A stretch of 64,000 nt of DNA from positions 72,224 to 136,223 of the forward strand of contig CAYRHN010000011.1 of NCBI GenBank assembly GCA_964424115.1. The letters run 5' to 3'. Every line of letters begins with the position of its first letter. Position 1 is the stretch's first letter. The notes under the pieces are model-generated. The model made no database searches. It had not been told where the DNA came from and worked only from the letters and a program-made list of their open reading frames with translations. This stretch comes from CAYRHN01 sp964424115. GTDB lineage: Bacteria > Chloroflexota > Anaerolineae > Anaerolineales > Anaerolineaceae. Position numbers and translations under genes: made by a program. Positions 1 through 9,372 of this stretch are shown here, one piece after another.

Positions 1-2
1 CC

Positions 3-3000
3 GATGACGGGGCTTGTGATTCCGTTAACTGCACCCTGCGGGAGGCGATCCATTACGCCGACAGCAAGACGACGGTCGTTTTTGATCCCGCGCTTTCCAA
101 TGCAACGATCGTGCTGGGAAGCCCGCTGGAGATCACCAGAAGTCTGGTGATCGATGCTTCCGCGCTTGCCAGGCCAGTACGCCTCAGCGGGAATAACGCG
201 ACCCGGGTGATTTATTTGGATGGCAACAGCCAGGTCACGCTTAAAGGGCTGGAGATCAAGAACGGCCAGGTTGGGAAGGGCGGCGGGGGCGGGGGTGGAA
301 TCTTTGTCAATAGCGGAGAGTTGACCCTGATCGATTGCATGGTCGATCACAACAGCGCTTCCCAGGGGGGAGGGATCTATGTCAACAGCCAGGGGGTGTT
401 GCGGATCTACTCCAGCACCATCGCCAATAATAAGGCGGTCGTTTCAGGGGGTGGGATCTATTCGCTGGGGGCTGTGAAAATTTACACCAGCACCGTGGAG
501 TATAACCAATCTTCCGGGCAGGCCGGCGGGATTCACAATGATCAAAAGGGATCCAGTTCTTTTTACCCTACGCTCGAGATGCACGACAGCACGGTCCGTG
601 GGAATTCGGCCATCATGGGTGGCGGTGTGGTGATCAGCAGTGACCTGATGAGCGAGATCTCCAATTCCACCTTCAGCGGGAACACGGGTGGAGGGATCAG
701 GAATGAAAGCGAGCTGTACCTGAATTTTGTAACCATCACGGATAGCAAAGGCGTTGGGACCGACGTTTTGGGCATTGGGCTGGAAAACCTTGGCTCCTTG
801 AATTTCTGGAACGTTCTCATTGCCGGCAATCCTGGGGGAGATTGTGTGAATGCCAACTATATTTCTGATAATTCCTATAACTTGATCCAGGATGGCAGTT
901 GCGACCCGTACCTGAGCGGTGACCCCTTGTTGGACCCGCTGGCGGACAATGGCGGCCCGACCCTGACGCATGCCCTGCGGCCTGGCAGCCTGGCGATCGA
1001 CGCCGGAAGTACGTCGTGGGGGTGCATCTCAACTGACCAGCGCGGGGGAGTGAGGCCCAGGGACGGGGATGGAGACGGGGTGTCCCTTTGTGATATCGGT
1101 GCCTTTGAGCTTTCTAATGATCTGGACTATGGGGATGCTCCTGTGCCTTACCCAACCCTCAAGGCGGATAACGGTGCGCGCCATTATGATAGCCCCGGCT
1201 TTTTCCTCGGAACCAGCGTGGATTATGAAACGGACGGGTTCCCATCCACGGGAGCGGATGGCGATGATCTGGATAACCTGGACGACGAGGATGGTGTCAC
1301 TTTCACTTCCGAGATAAGGGCGAATGGTTCTGCCACCGTGCAGGTGGTGCTCTCCGGCGATGGTTACCTGCACGCCTGGATCGATTTTAACCGCGACGGC
1401 GATTGGGCCGATCCCGGCGAGAAGATCATCCCTGGTGTATACAGGACTGCTGGAACGCACTCCTTCACCTTTTTTGTACCGACCGGCGCTTCGTTAGGCG
1501 ACACGTATGCGCGTTTCCGCGCTGCTGGCACTCCCCATCTGTCCTATGACGGGATCGCGATGGGCGGCGAGGTGGAGGATGATATCGTCACGATTCAACG
1601 TGCATTGCCGGTTGCCAATCCTGATTCTGCCAGCCTGGACGAGAACTCCAGCGTTCTGATCGACTTCCTCGCGAATGACTACGATCCGGTTGGCACTTTC
1701 CAGCTGGAATCGGTCGGCTCGCCTGCCCGTGGTACGGTAACAATGCAGGGAGATCAGGTTCTTTACACCCCCAACCCAGATTTCAGCGGCACAGATTCCT
1801 TCCCCTACACCATCATAAATGATGGCGACCTGAGAGCAACTGCCCGGGTAACGGTCTTCGTGCGCAACATCAATTCTACGCCAACAGATATCCAGTTGCT
1901 GGACCTTCAACCCCTGGTAGGGGCATGCAATGCTTCCGGCGTTTGTACTTTGCCTGGCGGAATGTATGTGGGTTCGCTGAAGGCGATCGATCCTGATCCC
2001 GGGGATACGCATACATTTAACTTGATCAACGGAAGCGATTTCCGGCTGAACGGCGACAAACTCTACACGCAATCGCCGATCACCTTCACCGGCAGCACCT
2101 CAAGCATTCAAAAGATTGTGCGTGTCAGCGCTACGGATGCTGGCGGCAAACAGGTGGCCAGGGACTTTACCATCTATGTCTTGGGAGATGCGGCAGGGGG
2201 CGGCCCGGAAAAGATCCTGCTCAGTCACAATGCCGTTGCGGAGAACCTGCCCGCAGGAACAGATATTGGCATCCTGACCACTCAGGAAGGCACACCGCGT
2301 GCGCCTTATACGTACTTCCTGGTTCCTGGAGAAGGCAGCAACGACAATGCGAAATTCCAGGTCAGCGCTGACCACCTGGAAACGGCAGCTCCCCTGGACT
2401 TTGAAACCAAAGAATTGTACCGGGTGCGCGTCCGAACCCAGAACAATCTCGGTCAGATGAAGGATGAGATCTTCACCATCCAGGCGTTGGATGATACCAC
2501 TGAACCCCCGCAGCCGCCCCCTTACTGTTCGGGTGGGGAGATCGAATTGATCAATGCCGGGATTGTGCAGTTGAGGCTTCTTAATGCCATCCCCTCCAAT
2601 GTCTCTCTCCAGGGCTGCATCCTGTCAGGTGATCTCAGCATCTCTTTTCGTGGTTGGTCGGGCAGCGGGTATTCTTTCCACGGCACTGTGAATCAACACA
2701 ACCAGCTGACTGCTGAAAGCGGCCAGATCGGCCCGATCGAAATGAGCCTTGCCGGAGTACCTTTGAAGGTGCAAGCAGCCTCTTTGGAATTCTATGACGG
2801 CCGCTATGGATTGCGTCTGGGCGGAGCTTCCTTCTGCCTGCCCGCGGAGTGGGGCGGCTTGTGCGCTCCCTCCGCCTTGCAAGGAATTTCCATGTTGTTG
2901 GATGATGGTGGATTGAAGACGGGAGCCGGGATTGAGATCGGCTTCCCGGAGATCAAACTTGGCAAGGCGCTTTCCATTTCTCAACTGAAGGGCAGCCTCA

Positions 3001-6000
3001 ATGCGGTACCGGGAGGCTATGAGATCACGCTGGGCGGCGAGTTCGGCCTGCCCAAATTCAAAGCCGGTGGATCGGAAGGCTGCGCTATTTCCGCTTCGGT
3101 GACCATCTATGCTGGCGAAAAAGGGGAGATCATCATGCAGGTCAATACGGACAAAGCCACGGTCAAGCTACGCGAGATCTCCGTGGGCATGTCCTGCGAC
3201 ACAGGCATTCCGATCGATGCGACCGGGCTGGCGCTGACCGGCGTGGAAGGCACAGTTTCGCTCTACCCCGATTCCCAGTACGTCAGCCTGACCCTCACCA
3301 TCCAGACGGTTAAGAAGATCCCCGGGTTGAACATTTCGCCGATCAAAGGAACGGGCACTGCTAAAGTGCAGTGGAAACCGGATTGGGCGGTAGAACTCTC
3401 CTCGGCCCTCTATCTATTGGAATTCTTCCAGATCTCTCAAACCACGGTCCTGATCCGTGAAAATCAATTCTCGTTCACCGCCGACATTGACACCTGGATC
3501 ATTTCCACGACGTTGACCCTCAATGCCTGGGCGAACGCGTCCGGGTTCCACCTCACCGGCCAGGGCATAGCTGATATTGGTTTTAAACAGGGTAATTTGG
3601 TGCATGAATGCGTGGATATCTGGTACCCGACGAAATGTTGCTGGAAGTGGGGTTTTATCCCCTATCCTTGCCGCTGGCGGTCGACCGAAGTCTGCCTGGA
3701 TATCCCGCCCTTTGATCTGTTATTCACGGTGGGCGTCGACTTTGGGGAGTTCACCAACGGGGAATGGGGGTTTAAGGCTTATGTATCTATGTTTGGCATC
3801 AATGTCGGCATTTACATCGATGGTTCACCCGCCCTGCATGTTGGCGGAGTAAGCAAATACCAGTTGGTCACGCCGCCCAAGATCCAGAAAGCCCTGGCGC
3901 AGTGGCGTACTTTGCGATCCATGGGGATCGAGTCGCCGGACCTCTCCAGCGTGAATCCGGATATTCTGGTTTCCAATGACCACAGGGTAGCGGTCCGTGT
4001 GCCGATCCAGATCAAACAGCCGGAAAACCAGAGCAAGGGTCAGCAGATCACGCCGTACGAATTGGAAAACCAGAAGGACACCCTCTTCACCCTCACCACC
4101 AGCGAGCCGCTGCTGATGACCTTACAGGCTCCAGATGGCACTGTGATCACTCCCACCAACTACGACCAGCCTCCGGTAAATTCGACCTACACAGTGGAAT
4201 ACACGCAAGACTTCTACTATCAGGCCGATTCCTCCGAGGAGGCCGAAACCGCCGACCAACCCCAACTGCGTTTCATTCTAGCAGCCACCTATCCAGATTG
4301 GTCGGAGGTCAATGTCAGCCTGGATGGCGTGCTGCTGTTCGCCAACCTCGGTCTGGATGCTTCTGGTCCCGCCAACTATGTTCCGATCTATGCTGGAACG
4401 CATACCCTGGAGATCGTTCCCTCCGCCGGGGGGACGCCGGTCTCAATCCACTTTGACGCTGTATCCAGGATGCGTTATACCGTCCTTGCTTCCGGGGATT
4501 CGGAGGTCCCTTCCCTGGACCTCATCACCGACGACCACACCGCTCCTTCAGGAGATGGATTGGCGCGCCTGCGTTTTATCAACAGCGCTCCGTATGCTGA
4601 TTCGGTAGATGTATCGATTGCGGGCACTTTGGTGCTGGATGATGCTGCTTATATGGCGGAGAGCGCCTACTTCGAATTACCAGAGGGCGAAAACCTGGTA
4701 GAGATCAAAGACTCGCTCACCGGTGCCTCCCTGGCTCCCGCCATGATGGTCGATCTGAGTGGCGGCGGTGTTTACACCCTTTTTTCCGCGGTTTATCCGG
4801 TGGGAGAGTACCAGATTGCCTGGAGCCAGTACCAGGATACCGGCTACCTTAAACGCTATTACACGCAGTATAAAGTGCAGCAAGCTCCGCTGGGCGAGTG
4901 GTTGGTGATCCTGGATGGCGATCTGGAAAGCACTGTGCCGATCCTGGACGTGATCGGATTCGCCAACTCGCCCAGGTGGGGGGATGTGATTGGCCAGGCC
5001 AGCGACCCATTCAATCCCGAAGTGACCTGGGAGTTGACGGCGAATTACCTGCCCGCCACCGTTTCGATCTATGCCGATCCTGTGCCGGTTGTGAAGAGTG
5101 ATCCGCCGATCTTTGATGGGTATCAGGTGGCTGATGTAATGCTGACCCTGCCGCAAGAAGTGAACGGGGAACCCTATACTCAGACTGTGGATCTCTCGGC
5201 GCTCGAAACCGGCACCTACACCTTGTGGGTGAGCGTGCAGGACGGCGTCAATCCGCCCGTCTCCACTTATGTGCTGGATTCCGGGGGCGGTCTTGCGGAA
5301 TTCAATATTGACCAGTCCGCTACCTTCCCGGCTACCTGGACCCCCAATGTTACCGTCCAACTCGGCGAAACCCAGGCTAACCTGTTCTTACAATGGTCGG
5401 GGTTGGACCACCCGGATGTGGATAGCTATTCCCTTTACTTCAATACCCTCCCGCTTACCCCGGTTCTCTATACAGAAGGTTTATCTGCTTACCGCGAGAC
5501 CGACAAGGATGGCAAGGCGGTGGGAGACCTGCTGGTCAATACCAGCGTTTCCAATCTGATGCCCGGCCAGACCTATTACTACTCCTTCGAAGCAGTGGAT
5601 GAGGACAGCGGGAAGCGGTTGTCCAGCCCGGAATATACCCTCACCATCCCTGGTGGCGATTTCCAGCTCACCACAACTGAAAACCGCTGCTTTGTGAACC
5701 CGGGCAGTCAGGCAGGTTTCCTGCTCTCGATGCAAGAGATCCAGCCGCTGTTCTATCCTAATGTTGGATTGAACATCGACACCTCGCAGCTTCCGGCAGG
5801 CATGCGCGTCTGGTTCGATACCCCCCTGGGAGGGGATGTGGTTCTCAATTCTTCCTCGGGCCCAATTGGGGTACGGGTGGATGCCGCCGATACCGTACCG
5901 ATCGGGATCTACCCGCTCACCATCACCGGTGACAATGGCGTGATACAGCGAAGTGTAAACGTCGATATCTTTGTCTGGTTTGTGTATCGCTTCCCGATCA

Positions 6001-6011
6001 TCCGCCGCTAG
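3..6011 (+). CDS. Giant secreted multidomain beta-helix/cadherin-like protein (5' truncated by window)
   Basis: The reading frame is open from base 3, so the start lies upstream; about 2,000 residues are visible. The first visible residues contain a CTLREAI motif, the signature seen at the start of many secreted beta-helix proteins. Then follow (numbered from the first Met, base 111) a Gly/Asn/Ser-rich parallel beta-helix (1-320), a GEVED-type domain starting at DYGDAP (about 335-490), cadherin-like/Ig-like repeats (about 500-790, with the FLANDYDP motif), a long beta-rich part with a Cys/Trp-rich patch (about 1165-1200), two DUF4397-like domains (about 1385-1570), an FN3-like domain near 1760-1860, and a C-terminal tail ending VYRFPIIRR. 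Probably surface-exposed or adhesive; substrate unknown. The tail resembles the ends of the secreted proteins at 50186 and 53654. A strong terminator follows. Confidence 0.85.
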   Translation, partial: DDGACDSVNCTLREAIHYADSKTTVVFDPALSNATIVLGSPLEITRSLVIDASALARPVRLSGNNATRVIYLDGNSQVTLKGLEIKNGQVGKGGGGGGGIFVNSGELTLIDCMVDHNSASQGGGIYVNSQGVLRIYSSTIANNKAVVSGGGIYSLGAVKIYTSTVEYNQSSGQAGGIHNDQKGSSSFYPTLEMHDSTVRGNSAIMGGGVVISSDLMSEISNSTFSGNTGGGIRNESELYLNFVTITDSKGVGTDVLGIGLENLGSLNFWNVLIAGNPGGDCVNANYISDNSYNLIQDGSCDPYLSGDPLLDPLADNGGPTLTHALRPGSLAIDAGSTSWGCISTDQRGGVRPRDGDGDGVSLCDIGAFELSNDLDYGDAPVPYPTLKADNGARHYDSPGFFLGTSVDYETDGFPSTGADGDDLDNLDDEDGVTFTSEIRANGSATVQVVLSGDGYLHAWIDFNRDGDWADPGEKIIPGVYRTAGTHSFTFFVPTGASLGDTYARFRAAGTPHLSYDGIAMGGEVEDDIVTIQRALPVANPDSASLDENSSVLIDFLANDYDPVGTFQLESVGSPARGTVTMQGDQVLYTPNPDFSGTDSFPYTIINDGDLRATARVTVFVRNINSTPTDIQLLDLQPLVGACNASGVCTLPGGMYVGSLKAIDPDPGDTHTFNLINGSDFRLNGDKLYTQSPITFTGSTSSIQKIVRVSATDAGGKQVARDFTIYVLGDAAGGGPEKILLSHNAVAENLPAGTDIGILTTQEGTPRAPYTYFLVPGEGSNDNAKFQVSADHLETAAPLDFETKELYRVRVRTQNNLGQMKDEIFTIQALDDTTEPPQPPPYCSGGEIELINAGIVQLRLLNAIPSNVSLQGCILSGDLSISFRGWSGSGYSFHGTVNQHNQLTAESGQIGPIEMSLAGVPLKVQAASLEFYDGRYGLRLGGASFCLPAEWGGLCAPSALQGISMLLDDGGLKTGAGIEIGFPEIKLGKALSISQLKGSLNAVPGGYEITLGGEFGLPKFKAGGSEGCAISASVTIYAGEKGEIIMQVNTDKATVKLREISVGMSCDTGIPIDATGLALTGVEGTVSLYPDSQYVSLTLTIQTVKKIPGLNISPIKGTGTAKVQWKPDWAVELSSALYLLEFFQISQTTVLIRENQFSFTADIDTWIISTTLTLNAWANASGFHLTGQGIADIGFKQGNLVHECVDIWYPTKCCWKWGFIPYPCRWRSTEVCLDIPPFDLLFTVGVDFGEFTNGEWGFKAYVSMFGINVGIYIDGSPALHVGGVSKYQLVTPPKIQKALAQWRTLRSMGIESPDLSSVNPDILVSNDHRVAVRVPIQIKQPENQSKGQQITPYELENQKDTLFTLTTSEPLLMTLQAPDGTVITPTNYDQPPVNSTYTVEYTQDFYYQADSSEEAETADQPQLRFILAATYPDWSEVNVSLDGVLLFANLGLDASGPANYVPIYAGTHTLEIVPSAGGTPVSIHFDAVSRMRYTVLASGDSEVPSLDLITDDHTAPSGDGLARLRFINSAPYADSVDVSIAGTLVLDDAAYMAESAYFELPEGENLVEIKDSLTGASLAPAMMVDLSGGGVYTLFSAVYPVGEYQIAWSQYQDTGYLKRYYTQYKVQQAPLGEWLVILDGDLESTVPILDVIGFANSPRWGDVIGQASDPFNPEVTWELTANYLPATVSIYADPVPVVKSDPPIFDGYQVADVMLTLPQEVNGEPYTQTVDLSALETGTYTLWVSVQDGVNPPVSTYVLDSGGGLAEFNIDQSATFPATWTPNVTVQLGETQANLFLQWSGLDHPDVDSYSLYFNTLPLTPVLYTEGLSAYRETDKDGKAVGDLLVNTSVSNLMPGQTYYYSFEAVDEDSGKRLSSPEYTLTIPGGDFQLTTTENRCFVNPGSQAGFLLSMQEIQPLFYPNVGLNIDTSQLPAGMRVWFDTPLGGDVVLNSSSGPIGVRVDAADTVPIGIYPLTITGDNGVIQRSVNVDIFVWFVYRFPIIRR

Positions 6012-6037
6012 ATATCTCCACGGTGGGGGATCTTTAA

Positions 6038-6066
6038 GGGCTTTCGAGACCTCGAAAGCCCTTTTT
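6038..6066 (+). terminator. Rho-independent terminator after the giant surface protein
   Basis: Perfect 11-bp stem (GGGCTTTCGAG / CTCGAAAGCCC) with a 2-nt spacer that must open into the loop, followed by five T. It lies 27 nt after the stop codon of the large gene and just before the next promoter. Confidence 0.9.
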
Positions 6067-6071
6067 CTTAC

Positions 6072-6100
6072 TTGACTTAATAGAATATTTGTTCTATAAT
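6072..6100 (+). promoter_or_regulatory. Sigma-70-type promoter of the 6146 gene with an internal palindrome
   Basis: TTGACT at 6072-6077, 17-nt spacer, TATAAT at 6095-6100. The spacer and -10 contain an inverted repeat TAGAA-N6-TTCTA, which could be an operator. The transcript would start near 6107, about 40 nt before the chosen ATG. Confidence 0.75.
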
Positions 6101-6145
6101 CGAATTATCACAGCGTTTTACTTGTCAGATAGGAAGGAGCCTGAA

Positions 6146-6925
6146 ATGAATCTCTCGGAATCTCATATTCGCAACACGAACATCAGCCGTTTCTTTTCTC
6201 GCCTGCGTGCCCGTCCGGGCATCTGGCTGGGGCTGATCATCCTGGTGGCGTTGATCGCCTTTGAAATGTTCAACTATTCCACCACCGATTACGCCCTCAA
6301 AGACCTGCTTGGCGATCTGCAATTCGCCGGCATGTCCTGGGCTACCATTCTCGCCGTCGCCTTCTGCGGGATCGACTTCGCTGGTGTGGCGCGCATCTTC
6401 ACCCCCCAGCAGGGCGCCGACGAACCCAAGCAGGTCTGGTACCTGTTTGCCGCCTGGCTGCTGGCCGCCACAATGAACGCCGTGCTGACCTGGTGGGGCG
6501 TCTCGATGGCCATTGCCAATCACAACGTGGTCAGCAAGTCGGTGGTTGGCGCAGACGCGCTCAACACGGTCGTGCCGGTCTTTGTGGCCGTCATGGTATG
6601 GGTGATTCGCATCCTGATCATCGGCTCGATCTCGGTCAATGCCGAGCGCGTGTTGGGGATGGGTGGGCGGCCTTCCACCTACCGCCGGACAGCGGTCTCC
6701 CAGACCGGCACAGCGGTCAACCGGCTGACGGGCAGCACGGCAAGTAACACTGCCAGCCTGCGCCCGGCCAGCATGGCCATGCCGCGCCCGGCCTCCTCGC
6801 TGGTGCGCCCTTCGGCAGCCGTCCAGGTCAGCCCGGCCGGACGACCCGAACCTACCTACCACAGCATGAGCGGACGCCCCTCCTCTTCTATTCACAATTC
6901 AATCGACCACTCGGCGGATCTCTAA
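6146..6925 (+). CDS. Four-TM membrane protein of unknown function
   Basis: 259 residues. The ATG at 6146 was chosen because a good AGGAAGGAG ribosome site lies just upstream; an in-frame ATG at 6089 would start inside the promoter. After a short basic N-terminus there are about four hydrophobic segments (roughly residues 27-45, 58-80, 95-120 and 140-165 of this start). A long Ser/Pro/Ala/Arg-rich, probably disordered cytoplasmic tail (from about 175) ends the protein. I do not recognise a family. It is a single-gene unit between a terminator and tRNA-Met on the other strand. Confidence 0.75.
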   Translation: MNLSESHIRNTNISRFFSRLRARPGIWLGLIILVALIAFEMFNYSTTDYALKDLLGDLQFAGMSWATILAVAFCGIDFAGVARIFTPQQGADEPKQVWYLFAAWLLAATMNAVLTWWGVSMAIANHNVVSKSVVGADALNTVVPVFVAVMVWVIRILIIGSISVNAERVLGMGGRPSTYRRTAVSQTGTAVNRLTGSTASNTASLRPASMAMPRPASSLVRPSAAVQVSPAGRPEPTYHSMSGRPSSSIHNSIDHSADL

Positions 6926-6943
6926 CCCCTTAAATAAAAAGAG

Positions 6944-7015
6944 TGGCGAGGGTGGGACTTGAACCCACAACCAATGGCTTATGAGTCCACTGCTCCACCG
7001 TTGAGCTACCTCGCC
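6944..7015 (-). tRNA. tRNA-Met(CAT), possibly tRNA-Ile2
   Basis: Complete 72-nt cloverleaf on the minus strand: acceptor GGCGAGG/CCTCGCC with discriminator A, D arm GCTC/GAGC, anticodon loop CTCATAA, T arm GTGGG/CCCAC with TTCAAGT. CCA is not encoded. The acceptor and anticodon stems lack initiator features, so it is elongator Met or the lysidine-modified Ile isoacceptor; sequence alone does not decide. Confidence 0.92.
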
Positions 7016-7032
7016 ATCTCTAAAGCCGGAAT

Positions 7033-7061
7033 ATTTTACAACGAAGCAGCGGTTTTGTCAA
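7033..7061 (-). promoter_or_regulatory. Promoter of tRNA-Met
   Basis: On the minus strand, TTGACA (7061-7056), a 17-nt spacer and TAAAAT (7038-7033), ending 17 nt before the first base of the tRNA. Confidence 0.8.
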
Positions 7062-7078
7062 ATCATTTGCATTGAAAC

Positions 7079-7113
7079 AGGGATCTTTTACGGAGAGGCT
7101 GTAAAAGGTCCCT
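7079..7113. repeat. Inverted repeat between divergent tRNA genes
   Basis: Arms AGGGATCTTTTAC (7079-7091) and GTAAAAGGTCCCT (7101-7113) pair over 13 positions with one internal mismatch around a 9-nt loop. It lies between the tRNA-Met and tRNA-Arg promoters; role unknown. Confidence 0.6.
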
Positions 7114-7133
7114 ATTTCTATCCTGCTTTATGG

Positions 7134-7139
7134 TAAAAT
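7134..7139 (+). promoter_or_regulatory. -10 box of tRNA-Arg
   Basis: TAAAAT eight nt before the tRNA start. No good -35 hexamer is seen at the expected spacing. Confidence 0.5.
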
Positions 7140-7147
7140 AATTCTGC

Positions 7148-7219
7148 GCCCCAGTGGCCTAATGGATAAGGCAACGGCCTCCGGAGCCGTAGATCAGAGT
7201 TCGAGTCTCTGCTGGGGCA
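7148..7219 (+). tRNA. tRNA-Arg(CCG)
   Basis: 72-nt cloverleaf: acceptor GCCCCAG/CTGGGGC, discriminator A, anticodon stem ACGGC/GCCGT with loop CTCCGGA (anticodon CCG), T arm with TTCGAGT. CCA is not encoded. Confidence 0.95.
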
Positions 7220-7229
7220 CACAAGCAAG

Positions 7230-7260
7230 CCGGGTGAACAGATCACCCGGTTTGTGGTTT
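7230..7260 (+). terminator. Terminator of tRNA-Arg
   Basis: Stem CCGGGTGA / TCACCCGG (7230-7237 and 7243-7250) with a 5-nt loop, then TTTGTGGTTT. It also touches the 3' end of the convergent gene at 7259. Confidence 0.75.
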
Positions 7261-8368
7261 AACCCGCCACCGTGGTTCCGATCAGGCTGCCGATCAGGTA
7301 GGTGATGCCCGCGGCCAGCAAACCGAAGATGACCATGCGCATCCCCGAATACAACACGGTTCGACCGGTGAAAAGCGTGATCACCGCTCCAATGGTGAAC
7401 AGTGCCGCCGTGCTCAGCCCGATGCTGACCAACACCGCCGTCATTCCGCTCAAGAAGAAGAACGGAAAGACCGGGATGATCGCTCCTACCGAGAACAGCA
7501 GGAATGAGGTGATGGCCGCTTCCCAGGCCGACCCGCCCAGTTCTTCTGGGTTCACACCCAGCTCCTCGCGCGCCAGCGTGTCGATCGCCTGGTCTTTGTC
7601 CGCGGTCAGTTGTTTGGCCATTAGATGTGCCTGTTCGGGGTTCAAGCCGCGCGATTCATAGATCAAAGCCAGTTCCTCAGCTTCTTCTTCTGGAGATTGC
7701 TCGATCTCCAGTTTTTCGATCTTGATCTGGTTCTCGTACAGTTCGCGCGAGGATTGGACCGACAGCCATTCTCCCAGCGCCATGGAACACGCCCCTGCCA
7801 GCAGTCCGGCGATCCCGGCGATCAGGATATTGTGATTGTTCAGCGAAGCTCCCGCCACGCCCATCACCAGGCTCAGGTTGGAGACCAACCCGTCGTTGGC
7901 GCCTAAAACTGCCGCGCGCAGGGCGTTCCCGCCGGTGGCCCGGTGGCGCCCTTCCAACTGGGCCAGCGCGCTCCCGCCGATCCCCCCACCCGTGATCTGG
8001 TTAAGCAGCCGTGCGTGCGAGCGTTCCTCCCCCGCCATTTTCTGACCGTCTGTCATCCCGGCATAGCCACGGGTGCCGGTTTGCTCCATTGCCTGCATGC
8101 TCGGCAGGATAAATCCGGCCCCAAAGCGCTTTCCCAACCAGGCCAGCGTGCGCGTACGCCGCGAGGGGCGAAATTCCGGCAATGCATGCCCGGCTTTCTT
8201 CCATTCCTCTGCCCATTTCTCGGCGTGTTTCATCTCGACTGCTGCCATGCGGCGGTAGATCTCTGCAATCCGCTTATCTTTCTCATTGGCGGCCAGCAGT
8301 TCGTATAAATAGGTGGTGTTGCGTTCGTCTTCCCAGTTTTCCAGCGCAAAGGTGTCTGTATTTGGCAT
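7259..8368 (-). CDS. Ferritin-like/VIT1 fusion, MbfA-type iron exporter
   Basis: 369 residues. The N-terminal ~130 residues are a ferritin-like (rubrerythrin-type) four-helix domain with paired carboxylate/His motifs (AAVEMKHAEKW near 46-56, GEERSHARLL near 112-121). The C-terminal part is a VIT1/CCC1 transporter domain: GANDGLVSNLSLVMG near 156, SMALGEWLSVQS near 195, and TM segments at the end. Fusions of this kind (MbfA) export iron and protect from peroxide stress, the ferritin-like domain acting as the cytoplasmic metal-binding part. Monocistronic; the ATG at 8368 follows a GGAGAAAC ribosome site. The function is taken from the family. Confidence 0.88.
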   Translation of the reverse strand: MPNTDTFALENWEDERNTTYLYELLAANEKDKRIAEIYRRMAAVEMKHAEKWAEEWKKAGHALPEFRPSRRTRTLAWLGKRFGAGFILPSMQAMEQTGTRGYAGMTDGQKMAGEERSHARLLNQITGGGIGGSALAQLEGRHRATGGNALRAAVLGANDGLVSNLSLVMGVAGASLNNHNILIAGIAGLLAGACSMALGEWLSVQSSRELYENQIKIEKLEIEQSPEEEAEELALIYESRGLNPEQAHLMAKQLTADKDQAIDTLAREELGVNPEELGGSAWEAAITSFLLFSVGAIIPVFPFFFLSGMTAVLVSIGLSTAALFTIGAVITLFTGRTVLYSGMRMVIFGLLAAGITYLIGSLIGTTVAG

Positions 8369-8506
8369 CGTCGTTTCTCCTTATAACCGCCATTATAGCC
8401 CCAAAACCAACCCTCCAGCGCATCTCGTCTGGATCGGTTGCGGGCGGCGTGGTCGTTTTTACATATTTCTTACACAATATTAATCGAATCTTTATCTGGT
8501 TTCGGC

Positions 8507-8512
8507 TATAAT
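8507..8512 (+). promoter_or_regulatory. -10 box of the zinc protease gene
   Basis: TATAAT about 75 nt before the start of the 8588 gene. No convincing -35 at 16-18 nt. Confidence 0.45.
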
Positions 8513-8587
8513 CTGAGGGTAAGCAATAGACGTGTATTGAAGAGGTGGAACGAAAAACCTCTTCCCACTGGAAAAGGAGTTGATTTT

Positions 8588-9277
8588 ATGGGTGGCTACG
8601 GCCTATATCTCTTGTTTGCCCTCCCGGCCTTACTGCTGGGACTTTGGGCACAGTTCAAAGTGCAGGGTGCGTATAAAAAATATTCTCAGGTTCGCGGGTA
8701 TAACAATTTGACCGGCGCGCAAGTGGCCCGCCGCATCCTGGATTCCAACGGCCTGTACGATGTGCAAATCGAAGAAGTCAGCGGGATGCTTTCAGATCAT
8801 TATGACCCTTCTAAGCGCGTCCTGCGCCTCAGCCAGGAAGTCTACCGCATGCCCAGCCTGGCTGCCGCGGGCATCGCTGCGCATGAGTCCGGGCACGCGC
8901 TCCAGCACAAGGAGAATTATGGTCCTTTGCAGTTGCGCTCGATGATGGTACCGACCGTACAGATCGGTTCCTGGCTCGGCCCGATCGTTTTCATAATCGG
9001 CCTGCTGTTGGCCGGCACCACTGGCACCACCATCGCCTGGATCGGCCTGGGACTTTTCGCCCTGGTGGCGCTCTTCTCAGTGATCACTTTGCCGGTGGAG
9101 TTTGATGCTTCCCGCCGCGCCAAGGCCTGGTTGACCGATACCGGCATGATCTACCGCGAGGAAATGGGCGGGGTGAACACCGTCCTGGATGCGGCCGCGC
9201 TGACCTATGTGGCTGGTGCTGCCCAGGCCATCTCCACCCTTCTTTACTACGCCTTCCTGCTCATGCGCCGGGATTAG
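8588..9277 (+). CDS. YugP-family membrane zinc metallopeptidase
   Basis: 229 residues. The ATG at 8588 follows AAAAGGAGT; an in-frame upstream ATG at 8438 would add 50 residues that do not look like protein family sequence and begins before the -10 box. A TM segment (about 4-22) precedes the peptidase core with the zinc motif HESGH near residue 101, and two more hydrophobic segments (about 126-170). A conserved EFDASRRA segment near 173 is typical of this family (Zn_peptidase_2), and a final hydrophobic segment precedes the MRRD end. Likely an integral membrane protease; substrate unknown. It converges on metK across a hairpin. Confidence 0.88.
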   Translation: MGGYGLYLLFALPALLLGLWAQFKVQGAYKKYSQVRGYNNLTGAQVARRILDSNGLYDVQIEEVSGMLSDHYDPSKRVLRLSQEVYRMPSLAAAGIAAHESGHALQHKENYGPLQLRSMMVPTVQIGSWLGPIVFIIGLLLAGTTGTTIAWIGLGLFALVALFSVITLPVEFDASRRAKAWLTDTGMIYREEMGGVNTVLDAAALTYVAGAAQAISTLLYYAFLLMRRD

Positions 9278-9306
9278 TTTTGGGTGGGTCTTTCTAAAAT
9301 TAACGC

Positions 9307-9344
9307 TGTAGGGGCGGGTCTGGGACCCGCCCCTACAATTTTTT
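9307..9344. terminator. Palindromic bidirectional terminator between convergent genes
   Basis: Perfect 14-bp arms TGTAGGGGCGGGTC / GACCCGCCCCTACA with a 3-nt loop (9307-9337), followed on the plus strand by a T run. It separates the protease gene from the convergent metK. Sequences of this kind are common dispersed palindromes in Chloroflexota genomes (general knowledge, not checked here). Confidence 0.8.
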
Positions 9345-9372
9345 CTTGGGTTAAAACGCCTTAATTTGGCCT

